This document shows, in pieces, positions 1 through 6,019 of a stretch of 14,374 nucleotides of DNA. Under the pieces are notes generated by a model. It had not been told where the DNA came from, ran no database searches, and saw only the letters and a program-made list of their open reading frames with translations. Location of the stretch: positions 1-14,374 of the forward strand of contig JAAZEK010000188.1 in NCBI GenBank assembly GCA_012512335.1, written 5' to 3'. Source of the stretch: Clostridiales bacterium (GTDB lineage: Bacteria > Bacillota > Clostridia > Caldicoprobacterales > DTU083). Position numbers and translations under genes: made by a program. How positions within the stretch are numbered: position 1 is the first letter of the stretch; each line of letters opens with the position of its first letter.

Positions 1-534
1 AAAGTTTATCAAATGGCAATTATAGGAGTTCTAACTGCAGTAATATGCATACTCGGTCCACTGTCAATCCCAATAGGTTTAGTTCCAATATCCTTCACAA
101 CACTAGCTATCTTTATTGCCCTTTATGCACTGGGTATGAAGAAGGGTATATTAAGCACCACCCTTTACATTGTAATCGGTTTTGTTGGCATTCCTGTGTT
201 CTCAAGCTTTAGTAGTGGACCCGCCAAGCTTTTTGGTCCAACAGGTGGATATATTATTGGATATGTTTTCATGGCACTTATTGCTGGCTATTTCATAGAC
301 CGTTATATTGACAAGTGGTTTTTATGCGTTACCGGTATGGTAATCGGATCTGTTGTACTATATATATTTGGTACAGCATGGTTGGCCTACCAAGCTAATC
401 TAACTGTAGGTGCAGCTCTTGCCGCAGGTGTAATTCCATTTATCCCTGGAGACCTAGCTAAAATCGCCATAGCTACCTTAGTAGGCCCCCTACTTCGCAA
501 ACGTCTTATTAAAGCAAGATTATTTCAAGAATAA
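1..534 (+). CDS. bioY: BioY family biotin transporter substrate-binding subunit (5' end outside window)
   Basis: This is the membrane S component of an ECF-type biotin uptake system; in the family it binds biotin and normally works with the shared EcfA/EcfA'/EcfT energizing module, which is not encoded here. The frame is open from base 1 (reading KVYQ before the first ATG at base 13), and BioY proteins usually begin a little before this point, so the true start is probably upstream of the window. The product is almost wholly hydrophobic, with about five or six membrane segments. The BioY-typical GPTGGY motif lies at about residues 75-80 counted from the ATG at base 13, after a GIPVFSSFSSG stretch, and a short basic tail (LLRKRLIKAR) closes the protein. 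It converges on the dioxygenase gene with only 24 bases between the two stop codons. Family assignment is confident; biotin specificity is inferred from the family. Confidence 0.9.
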   Translation, partial: KVYQMAIIGVLTAVICILGPLSIPIGLVPISFTTLAIFIALYALGMKKGILSTTLYIVIGFVGIPVFSSFSSGPAKLFGPTGGYIIGYVFMALIAGYFIDRYIDKWFLCVTGMVIGSVVLYIFGTAWLAYQANLTVGAALAAGVIPFIPGDLAKIAIATLVGPLLRKRLIKARLFQE

Positions 535-535
535 G

Positions 536-584
536 CAATGACAAGTTACCTTTTTGAATCATTCAAAAAGATAACTTGTCATTG
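536..584. terminator. Bidirectional hairpin between convergent bioY and dioxygenase genes
   Basis: Bases 536-559 and 561-584 form 24-bp inverted arms with a single mismatch and nominally one loop base (three to five in practice). The mismatch is C-A in plus-strand RNA but G-U in minus-strand RNA, so the minus-strand transcript folds slightly better. The arms carry T and A runs internally, but no long T tract follows on either side, so it is not a classic intrinsic terminator. Its place between two convergent stop codons supports a termination or RNA-end-protecting role. The last eight codons and the stop of the minus-strand gene lie inside the right arm and loop. Confidence 0.65.
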
Positions 585-1329
585 TCAAAGAACCTAGCTC
601 ACAGGATTTGTTAAAGGATGTAATCTCATCCTTTTCGCTTGATGCGCCAAGTACATACAGCAAGGGATCAAAGTGATCAGTTGATGGAACAGCAAGCTTA
701 GCGGTTTCTCCTAATTGCTTGTATGCTAAAACTTTTTCATGGTTTCTATTTACTATGTTATCGTAAATGAAGTCATCAAATTCGTAAGCCCAGTCAAAGC
801 CCTTGTTGCTCATATGCCAGTCAACCAGCCTAAGGTTATGAACGATATTCCCTGTACCGAATAGAAGTACACCTTCATCACGCAAATGACTTAAATCCTT
901 CCCTACTTGATAGTGTGCTTCGGGTGAGGCAAAGGCATCAACACTGATTTGGAATAAAGGTATATCCTTTTCGGGATACATGTGAACCAATACCGACCAT
1001 GTTCCATGATCAATTCCCCATGAATTATCATATTGGGTTTCCCTGGTAATAGCCTCCTTGGAAAGCTTTGCAATCTGAGGTGAACCTGGAGAGTTGTAAA
1101 CTATTTCATATAACTCCTTCGGAAATCCATACATGTCATATATAGTTTTGGGATTTTCTTCATTCATAATCCTGGTTCCTTCCGTGAACCAATGGGCTGA
1201 AAATGAGATAATTGCTTTGGGCTTTGGTATTCGTTCTGCAATTTTTCTCCACTCTTTTGTGTAATCATTCTCTTCTATTGCGTTCATTGGTGAACCATGT
1301 CCTACAAAAACAACCGGCATCCTAGACAT
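559..1329 (-). CDS. ygiD: YgiD-like class III extradiol (4,5-DOPA type) dioxygenase
   Basis: The 256-residue product belongs to the LigB-type class III extradiol ring-cleavage dioxygenases and most resembles the YgiD/4,5-DOPA dioxygenase branch. Visible hallmarks are VGHGSPMNA near the N terminus (H11), FSAHWF (H46), IDHGTWS (H108), NIVHNL (H164) and STDHFDPLLY (H219). H11, H46 and H219 sit where the family's metal ligands are expected. Length is normal. The ATG at 1327-1329 follows a GGGG-type ribosome site about 10 bases upstream; a second ATG three codons later is possible. It lies 87 bases downstream of msrAB on the same strand, so co-transcription is plausible, with no terminator seen in the gap. 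The C terminus (LTMTSYLFE) is encoded within the 536-584 hairpin. The physiological substrate is unknown, and an aromatic-ring dioxygenase in a probable anaerobe is curious. Confidence 0.88.
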   Translation of the reverse strand: MSRMPVVFVGHGSPMNAIEENDYTKEWRKIAERIPKPKAIISFSAHWFTEGTRIMNEENPKTIYDMYGFPKELYEIVYNSPGSPQIAKLSKEAITRETQYDNSWGIDHGTWSVLVHMYPEKDIPLFQISVDAFASPEAHYQVGKDLSHLRDEGVLLFGTGNIVHNLRLVDWHMSNKGFDWAYEFDDFIYDNIVNRNHEKVLAYKQLGETAKLAVPSTDHFDPLLYVLGASSEKDEITSFNKSCELGSLTMTSYLFE

Positions 1330-1416
1330 TTTGTAACATCCCCTTTTATATTATTTTTATCTTGCATTAATACTTATTGAAATACCTAGTATAAGATATT
1401 TTGTATATATTTTCTC

Positions 1417-2568
1417 TTACTTCACATACTTAATATAATCCCCATAGCCTTCTACTTCCATAGCCTCCACATGTATAAACCTTAAAGCTGCACTGTTGAT
1501 ACAATATCTAAGCCCGCCTTCCTCTGCTGGACCGTCTTCAAAAACATGACCAAGATGGCTATCACCTACTCGGCTTCTTACTTCTGTGCGTACCATGAAA
1601 TGGCTCTTGTCTACTTTCTCAGTGATTACCGCCTCATCAATAGGACGAGTAAAGCTTGGCCATCCACAACCGGAATCATACTTGTCATTAGAAAGGAATA
1701 ATGGCTCACCGGTGACTATATCAACATATATACCCGCTTTTTCAAGGTCAAAATACTCATTTGAAAAAGGACTTTCTGTTCCATTTTCTTGTGTAACTCT
1801 ATATTGAATATCGGTTAAGGTTTTCTTTATTTCATCCTTAGACAACTTTTTATATAGGGTTGGATCAACCTTTGGTTGTTGTACTTGCTCCTCTTCATCC
1901 AGGATGGACATATCTATATGGCAGTAACCATCAGGGTTCTTCTTTAAATAATCCTGATGATATTCCTCAGCAGTGTAATAGTGATCTAGTTTCTTCACCT
2001 CAGTGACAATGGGTTTATCATACTTCAATTGCTCTTCACTTATTACTTTTTTTATAAGCTCTTTATCTGTTTCATCCTCATAGTATATTCCTGTTCTATA
2101 CTGAGTGCCTACATCAGGACCTTGCTTGTTCAAAATAGTGGGATCTATAACCTTAAAATAGTACGCTAAAAGTGTTTCCAAGCTTGTCCTCTCTGCATCG
2201 TAAACTACAAGCACAGTTTCTACGTGACCTGTATGTGGAATATCGTAATAGCCTGGATTTTCTGTCTTCCCGTTGGCATATCCTACAGAGGTTTCCAATA
2301 CCCCTTCGATTCGAGAAAAATATTCTTCCACGCCCCAAAAGCATCCTCCAGCCAACCATATTTCCTTTCTCATTGCGTCAGTCCTCCTATTATTGTCTTT
2401 ATTATCTGTTTGGTCCTTATCTTTATCATTATCATGCTCTGCAATCATATTTTGATTCTGAAGCAGTTCTTGTGTATCTTCACCTGTTACTTGCAAGGTA
2501 CACGCTGCCAAATTGAAAAGTAAAGCTGAGGTAAAAAAAAGAGTGGTTATTTTCATATAAAGCTTCAT
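1417..2568 (-). CDS. msrAB: Secreted lipoprotein MsrA-MsrB fusion, peptide methionine sulfoxide reductase
   Basis: This bifunctional enzyme reduces both S- and R-methionine sulfoxide. A signal peptide ends in the lipobox LAAC (C23), followed by an acidic, Asp/Lys/Asn-rich linker (about residues 28-64). The MsrA domain spans about 67-220, with catalytic C76 in GCFWG and a likely resolving C216 in GYC. The MsrB domain spans about 236-383: DSGCGWPSF carries C301, RSRVGDSHLGHVF follows, and RYCINS carries catalytic C356. The CxxC zinc pairs of zinc-type MsrB are absent, so this is the zinc-free form in which C301 probably resolves. The first start has AGGAGG at 2575-2580, six bases from the ATG. 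A second ATG (M66, bases 2371-2373) has its own AGGAGG at 2383-2388, nine bases away, and could yield a cytosolic enzyme. Divergent from cysK and probably upstream of the dioxygenase in one transcript. Confidence 0.93.
   Translation of the reverse strand: MKLYMKITTLFFTSALLFNLAACTLQVTGEDTQELLQNQNMIAEHDNDKDKDQTDNKDNNRRTDAMRKEIWLAGGCFWGVEEYFSRIEGVLETSVGYANGKTENPGYYDIPHTGHVETVLVVYDAERTSLETLLAYYFKVIDPTILNKQGPDVGTQYRTGIYYEDETDKELIKKVISEEQLKYDKPIVTEVKKLDHYYTAEEYHQDYLKKNPDGYCHIDMSILDEEEQVQQPKVDPTLYKKLSKDEIKKTLTDIQYRVTQENGTESPFSNEYFDLEKAGIYVDIVTGEPLFLSNDKYDSGCGWPSFTRPIDEAVITEKVDKSHFMVRTEVRSRVGDSHLGHVFEDGPAEEGGLRYCINSAALRFIHVEAMEVEGYGDYIKYVK
2383..2388 (-). promoter_or_regulatory. Internal Shine-Dalgarno for an alternative msrAB start at M66
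   Basis: On the minus strand AGGAGG ends nine bases before an in-frame ATG (2371-2373), which begins MRKEIWLAGGCFWG, exactly where cytosolic MsrA proteins usually begin. In the long frame the same bases are read as Arg-Arg in NNRRTDA. Spacing and strength match the upstream site of the full-length form, so translation from here is likely, though unproven. Confidence 0.6.
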
Positions 2569-2836
2569 ACGATTCCTCCTAGTATACTCTCATATACTCT
2601 GTTAATAACCAGGATTTTTATCATTGTACCAAAAATAAATTGTCTCCGTGGCTTCCTTTATTAGAAATCATAATCTCACTCTTTGGTTTATAAACTTATA
2701 ATACTGTCCATAAAATTTAATGTCAATGATTGTACTTATTTCTAAAACCCCTTTACAGTAAAATCTTTGTGTTGTATAATATCACATATATAACATATAT
2801 GCATACTATATATTATGAATTAAGGGGGAAGATAAA
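2569..2836. promoter_or_regulatory. Divergent msrAB-cysK promoter region
   Basis: This 268-base gap carries promoters for both flanking genes. For msrAB (minus strand) there is an extended -10, TGGTACAAT, at 2631-2623, giving an inferred leader of roughly 50 bases; no clear -35 is seen, as is usual for extended -10 promoters. In that leader TATACTCT (plus-strand reading) occurs twice, at 2583-2590 and 2593-2600, one helical turn apart. I see no riboswitch, T-box or small ORF that I can support. Confidence 0.5.
2752..2780 (+). promoter_or_regulatory. Sigma-A-like promoter of cysK
   Basis: TTTACA (2752-2757) and a perfect TATAAT (2775-2780) are separated by 17 bases, so only one position departs from the housekeeping consensus. 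Transcription should begin near 2787, giving a leader of about 50 bases before the ATG. The first part of that leader carries repeated CATATA-like words (2785, 2794 and an imperfect copy at 2802) that could be an operator. No known cysteine-regulator site was recognised with confidence. Confidence 0.75.
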
Positions 2837-3769
2837 ATGTCAAAAATTAAGAATAATATTACAGAGTTGATTGGGAAAACGCCGTTAGTTAAGTTATCAA
2901 ACTATGGGAAAAAGAACGATTTATACGGAACTGTTGTTGCGAAACTGGAATACTTCAATCCTGCTGGAAGTGTCAAGGATAGAATTGCATTAGCTATGAT
3001 AAAGGATGCTGAAGAAAAAGGTTTATTGAAGCCTGGTTCTGTTATCATCGAACCCACCAGTGGCAACACAGGTATTGGTCTTGCATCTGTTGCAACTGCA
3101 CGAGGCTATCGGGTTATTCTCGCTATGCCTGATACCATGAGTATTGAACGAAGAAAGCTGTTGAAGGCATATGGTGCAGAGATTGTATTAACTGATGGTA
3201 CTAAAGGAATTAAAGGTTCAATTACTAGAGCAGAAGAATTGGCAGCAGAAATTCCTAATTCTTTTATACCAGGTCAATTTACAAATCCCGCAAATCCTGC
3301 TATTCATAAAGAAACTACAGGTCCTGAGATATGGGAAGATACAGAAGGCAAAGTAGATATATTAGTGTCCGGTGTAGGTACTGGTGGTACAATCACCGGT
3401 GCAGGTGAGTATTTAAAGGAACAGAATCCTAATGTTAAAGTGGTTGCTGTAGAGCCAGCAGGTTCACCAGTTCTTTCCCAGGGTACATCAGGTCCACATA
3501 AGATTCAAGGCATCGGAACAGGATTTGTGCCCGATGTACTGGATATCAGCATCTACGATGAGGTTATCGCTGTTGAAAATGAAGATGCTTTCAAGGCTGG
3601 AAAAGCCATTTCTAGAACAGAAGGTATCCTTGTAGGCATTTCTTCTGGGGCAGCACTCCATGCTGCAACTGAGCTAGCAAAGCGTCCAGAAAACAAGGGT
3701 AAGTTAATTGTTGTAATATTACCAGATACTGGCGAACGATATCTTTCTACAGCGCTTTTTGAAGAATAA
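2837..3769 (+). CDS. cysK: Cysteine synthase A (O-acetylserine sulfhydrylase)
   Basis: This PLP enzyme makes L-cysteine from O-acetylserine and sulfide in the cytoplasm. At 310 residues it has normal CysK length. NPAGSVKDRIA holds the PLP-binding lysine K47. EPTSGNTGIGL (about 72-82) is the substrate-binding loop, GVGTGGTITGAG (about 178-189) the phosphate-binding glycine loop, and GISSGAAL near residue 267 the C-terminal PLP-ring contact. HKIQGIGTGFVP is typical of the O-acetylserine-specific enzymes rather than cystathionine beta-synthase. The start follows an AGGGGGA ribosome site and a strong promoter. No serine acetyltransferase gene adjoins it. It is monocistronic by layout, ending before a long hairpin and facing the PHP gene tail to tail. 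Cysteine is a source of reducing thiol, which fits loosely with the divergent msrAB, but a functional link is inference. Confidence 0.95.
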   Translation: MSKIKNNITELIGKTPLVKLSNYGKKNDLYGTVVAKLEYFNPAGSVKDRIALAMIKDAEEKGLLKPGSVIIEPTSGNTGIGLASVATARGYRVILAMPDTMSIERRKLLKAYGAEIVLTDGTKGIKGSITRAEELAAEIPNSFIPGQFTNPANPAIHKETTGPEIWEDTEGKVDILVSGVGTGGTITGAGEYLKEQNPNVKVVAVEPAGSPVLSQGTSGPHKIQGIGTGFVPDVLDISIYDEVIAVENEDAFKAGKAISRTEGILVGISSGAALHAATELAKRPENKGKLIVVILPDTGERYLSTALFEE

Positions 3770-3809
3770 TCGATAGAATAATTGTAGTTAATTACAAGGT
3801 AGGTATATG

Positions 3810-3874
3810 AAAATGCTCCTCTCGATATATACAGAGAAATATAAGTTCACTGTATGTAAGGTGAGGAGCATTTT
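3810..3874. terminator. Bidirectional terminator between cysK and the PHP gene
   Basis: Perfect 12-bp arms at 3810-3821 and 3863-3874 (AAAATGCTCCTC and its complement) enclose 41 bases that contain a second stem, 3826-3834 with 3850-3858. Each arm ends in a run of four A or T, so transcripts of either strand would end in a stem followed by a short U run. It lies between two convergent stop codons, 3769 and 3877. Confidence 0.75.
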
Positions 3875-3876
3875 AC

Positions 3877-4560
3877 TCATGTATGTCTTAGGAACAAATC
3901 AACTGGCTCTTCCAATATAAACAGGTTCACATATTCATGAGCGGATTGTATCCTCTTAGTCAAGCCTATCCCCCCACGCCCTACATCCTGCATCTGGTGA
4001 GCATCAGAACCTGCCGATAAATACAAACCATGAGACAATCCCAATGCATACGCCTTATCATTGTAAGAATCATGCCGTGGATGACTATTAAAGGCTTCTA
4101 TTCCATCCAACAATTCTGGTTGAACAGGAGGTATGTTTTTCCGAAATGGATGTGCTTGAAATATCAGTATAGGATTTTCTTCCTTCTTTATTAGCTCTCG
4201 AAAGGAAGCTAGATTTAGTCGATTTAGATAAGGATTGTCATATAGAAATCCTTCATCAAAGCCATAAACTAAATAATCTGCTACAGAGCCGTCAAATCTA
4301 AGCTCCATACCAAGTAGGATATCCATTCCAAACCCATGACCTACTTTCTTAGCTTCTCTATATCCTAGCAGATAATTGTCAATAATCTCTTCCCAGCTTC
4401 CTGTAAATTGATCTACAAAGCCATTATAATAATGGTCTGTTACAAAGAACCCTTGAAAACCTGCCTGATTATATAATCTGACCATTTCTTCTGCCTGTAC
4501 TTTCCCGCATGTACTCACCTCTTTGGTGTGAACATGGGTGTCATAACGATAGTAATTCAA
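3877..4560 (-). CDS. PHP-domain metal-dependent phosphoesterase
   Basis: The 227-residue product is a cytosolic PHP-fold hydrolase of the group that includes histidinol phosphatase-like and TrpH-like phosphoesterases. Metal-binding motifs are complete: DTHVHT (D7, H9, H11), TDH (D42, H43), GMELRF (E86), QAHPFR (H137), FNSHPRH and GSDAH (D186, H188). Substrate cannot be read from the sequence; no histidine biosynthesis gene lies nearby. The start codon is TTG (bases 4560-4558). An in-frame TAG lies immediately upstream, and the next ATG (M26) would remove the HVHT motif, so TTG is effectively forced. A GAGG ribosome site at 4573-4570 stands nine bases away. It is transcribed alone, towards cysK, and shares the hairpin terminator with it. 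Confidence is high for the fold and low for the exact reaction. Confidence 0.85.
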   Translation of the reverse strand: MNYYRYDTHVHTKEVSTCGKVQAEEMVRLYNQAGFQGFFVTDHYYNGFVDQFTGSWEEIIDNYLLGYREAKKVGHGFGMDILLGMELRFDGSVADYLVYGFDEGFLYDNPYLNRLNLASFRELIKKEENPILIFQAHPFRKNIPPVQPELLDGIEAFNSHPRHDSYNDKAYALGLSHGLYLSAGSDAHQMQDVGRGGIGLTKRIQSAHEYVNLFILEEPVDLFLRHT

Positions 4561-4832
4561 CTAATTTAACCTCGCAATCAATATGTTTTTAGTTAGTGTC
4601 TTCTTTGTAAACATGTACTACTCCACTTTAAAAATCTCTTATGCTTTAATGACAATTAGAAATAACGGCACTAACAAAGCTATAATATCACAGAAGAGCG
4701 ATACATAAAATACGAATATTAACTTTAAACCTTTATTCTTTCCAAGATTAAAATTTTGGTAATAAAATTAGCAAATTAAGGACATGCTATTCAAGACTAA
4801 AAGATATCACAAATACGAAAGACGGTGAATAC
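4561..4832. other. Divergent intergenic region, AT-rich, no gene seen
   Basis: The gap holds the start signals of the PHP gene (minus) and the FMN_bind lipoprotein gene (plus). It is very AT-rich. A TATAAT occurs at 4681-4686 on the plus strand, but I find no matching -35 at proper spacing and it lies about 150 bases from the plus-strand start. No RNA gene, repeat or small ORF can be supported. Confidence 0.4.
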
Positions 4833-5390
4833 ATGAATAAACGAATTTCTTTAGTAATAGCTACTATTATGGTGTTGGTTCTACTTGCTTCATGTGCTCC
4901 AACTGAGCCTCAGGCTACACCTACACCATCTCCTGTTGTAACTCCATCTCCTGCTGTTAGCCCATCACCAGCTGTTAGCCCATCTCCAGAGGCAACAACT
5001 TCCCCAGAGCCAACTGGTACCGGTACTGGTGAAGACGAAACAGGTGATGTAACTACTCCAGAAGGTCTGGAAGACGGGGTATATGTGGGAGACTCTGGAG
5101 AGGATGATAGAGGAAATTTTGCAGAAATTCGCATCACAATAGCCGATGAAAAGATTACAGAGGTGGAATTTACAGAATACTCAGGTGAAGATAATCCAAA
5201 ATCTGTTGAAAACGGCTATGAGTATGAAGAAGCACTCGAAGCTATAGAAGAGCTTCCTAAACAACTGGTTGAAACTCAGGATGTAGATGAAATTGACGAT
5301 TATACTGGTGCAACGGGAACCACTGAGAAGTTCCGTACTGCAGCAAAAAAAGCACTAAGTGGAAAACCTGGAGAAGGTAGTCCCGAGTAA
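4833..5390 (+). CDS. Lipoprotein with Pro-Ser linker and FMN_bind-like domain
   Basis: The 185-residue product has a signal peptide ending in the lipobox LLASC (C21). A proline/serine/threonine linker (about 25-60) contains near-identical PSPAVS units. An acidic spacer follows, then an FMN_bind-like domain (about 79-176). This begins DGVYVGDSGEDDRGN, continues with strand-like stretches (EIRITIADEKITEVEF) and ends in DDYTGATGTTEKFRTAAKKAL. The TGAT motif (158-161) matches the [ST]GAT flavinylation motif of NqrC, RnfG and related proteins, in which ApbE attaches FMN to the last threonine, here T161. It is therefore probably an outward-facing flavin carrier or a close relative of the FMN-binding membrane immunogens; no apbE gene is in the window. 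The start has a modest GGTGA site, and the gene ends in a strong terminator. Confidence 0.78.
   Translation: MNKRISLVIATIMVLVLLASCAPTEPQATPTPSPVVTPSPAVSPSPAVSPSPEATTSPEPTGTGTGEDETGDVTTPEGLEDGVYVGDSGEDDRGNFAEIRITIADEKITEVEFTEYSGEDNPKSVENGYEYEEALEAIEELPKQLVETQDVDEIDDYTGATGTTEKFRTAAKKALSGKPGEGSPE
4925..4990 (+). repeat. 18-base tandem repeat encoding the PSPAVS linker
   Basis: Units at 4925-4942, 4943-4960 and 4961-4978, with a partial fourth at 4979-4990, encode PSPVVT, PSPAVS, PSPAVS and PSPE. The middle two units differ at only a few bases, so the linker probably grows and shrinks by slippage. This is protein-level spacer between the lipid anchor and the flavin domain, not a CRISPR array. 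Confidence 0.8.
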
Positions 5391-5411
5391 GTAGAACAAC
5401 TACCAAAACTT

Positions 5412-5443
5412 AAAAGAAGGCAATCCTGCCTTCTTTTTGTTTT
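5412..5443. terminator. Intrinsic terminator after the FMN_bind lipoprotein gene
   Basis: A perfect 11-bp stem (5412-5422 with 5427-5437) with an ATCC loop is followed by TTTTTGTTTT. On the minus strand the same hairpin is followed by TTTTAAGTTTT, so it can also stop transcripts of the small lipoprotein gene that ends at 5476. Confidence 0.92.
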
Positions 5444-5475
5444 GCTCTAATGGTCACCTGACGTATTCTTGCTTT

Positions 5476-5892
5476 TCACTTTACGGTTATTGTTGCGACC
5501 TTATCTGGTTCTTCTCTATCATTTATGTAGAATTCTGCTAGATAAGTTCCTACAGGAAATCCATCTTCTACATTCAAATGTGTTTGAATATAGCGAGCTT
5601 CATCTATTGTTAGCTCTATTTCATCTATTCCATATTCTTCGCTACCATCATTGTACTTCCATACGATTCTAACAATTGTGTCGTCAGGAACGTTCGCTGT
5701 TAGCGCTGATACATACATAACAGTATCTGTGGTGGAGAAAACATCCGTTTCATCTACTGGCTTTCCATCTGCGTCCACGCTTTTACAAGGGTATACTTCC
5801 TTGACATTAGCTGTAGAAATATTAAAGCTACACCCCACAAGGATCATGATGAATAGCAAAGCTAACACTAATGGAAATATCTTTTTTCTCAT
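5476..5892 (-). CDS. Small lipoprotein of unknown function
   Basis: I do not recognise a named family. The start is best placed at the ATG at 5892-5890, which follows a GGGTGG ribosome site and opens a typical signal peptide (MRKKIFPLVLALLF...) ending in the lipobox ILVGC (C21), giving 138 residues. An upstream in-frame GTG (5928) would add 12 charged residues before the signal peptide and is unlikely. The mature part alternates beta-strand-like stretches (DTVMYVSALTANVPDDTIVR, IVWKYNDGSEEYGI) and ends FPVGTYLAEFYINDREEPDKVATITVK-like residues, a pattern seen in small Ig-like beta-sandwich modules that end extracellular lipoproteins. It is divergent from the AraC-type regulator with 127 bases between starts, a common layout for a regulator and its target, but no operator is proven. 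Confidence 0.75.
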   Translation of the reverse strand: MRKKIFPLVLALLFIMILVGCSFNISTANVKEVYPCKSVDADGKPVDETDVFSTTDTVMYVSALTANVPDDTIVRIVWKYNDGSEEYGIDEIELTIDEARYIQTHLNVEDGFPVGTYLAEFYINDREEPDKVATITVK

Positions 5893-6019
5893 TATTTGAA
5901 CCACCCTTCTCGATTTTGAAATATTCACTATTTAGTCTATCTTTTTAATTACATATTGCTACAACCCCAATCCTTTGGTAAAATTAACTAAGGAGAACAC
6001 TCACGAAGGAGGTCATGAT
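5893..6019. promoter_or_regulatory. Divergent region between small lipoprotein and AraC-type regulator
   Basis: This 127-base, AT-rich gap must hold the start signals of both flanking genes. The regulator has a near-perfect AAGGAGGT ribosome site at 6006-6013, six bases before its ATG at 6020. I could not pick a convincing -35/-10 pair on either strand. If the regulator controls itself or the lipoprotein, its sites are most likely here. Confidence 0.4.

Noticed and set aside
2172..2523. Plus-strand open frames opposite msrAB
   Set aside because: They are antisense to a clearly coding region, match nothing and lack ribosome sites.
2787..2836. Riboswitch or T-box in the cysK leader
   Set aside because: The leader is only about 50 bases, AT-rich, and has no conserved core or terminator/antiterminator pair.
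4658..4686. TATAAT at 4681 as the promoter of the FMN_bind lipoprotein gene
   Set aside because: No -35 at 16-18 bases and about 150 bases from the start codon; kept only as a note.
4925..4990. Possible CRISPR-like repeats
   Set aside because: The units are contiguous, 18 bases long and in frame with a lipoprotein linker; there are no spacers.
4910..5137. Minus-strand frame with Gly-Asp repeats opposite the lipoprotein stalk
   Set aside because: The repeats mirror the PSPAVS coding repeat; the plus-strand frame has signal peptide, lipobox and domain.
5893..5928. Upstream in-frame GTG start for the small lipoprotein
   Set aside because: It adds a charged 12-residue extension before the signal peptide and has no ribosome site, whereas the ATG at 5892 has GGGTGG at good spacing.
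5975..6019. TTG start giving the regulator 15 more residues
   Set aside because: The ATG at 6020 has AAGGAGGT six bases upstream; the TTG has no ribosome site.
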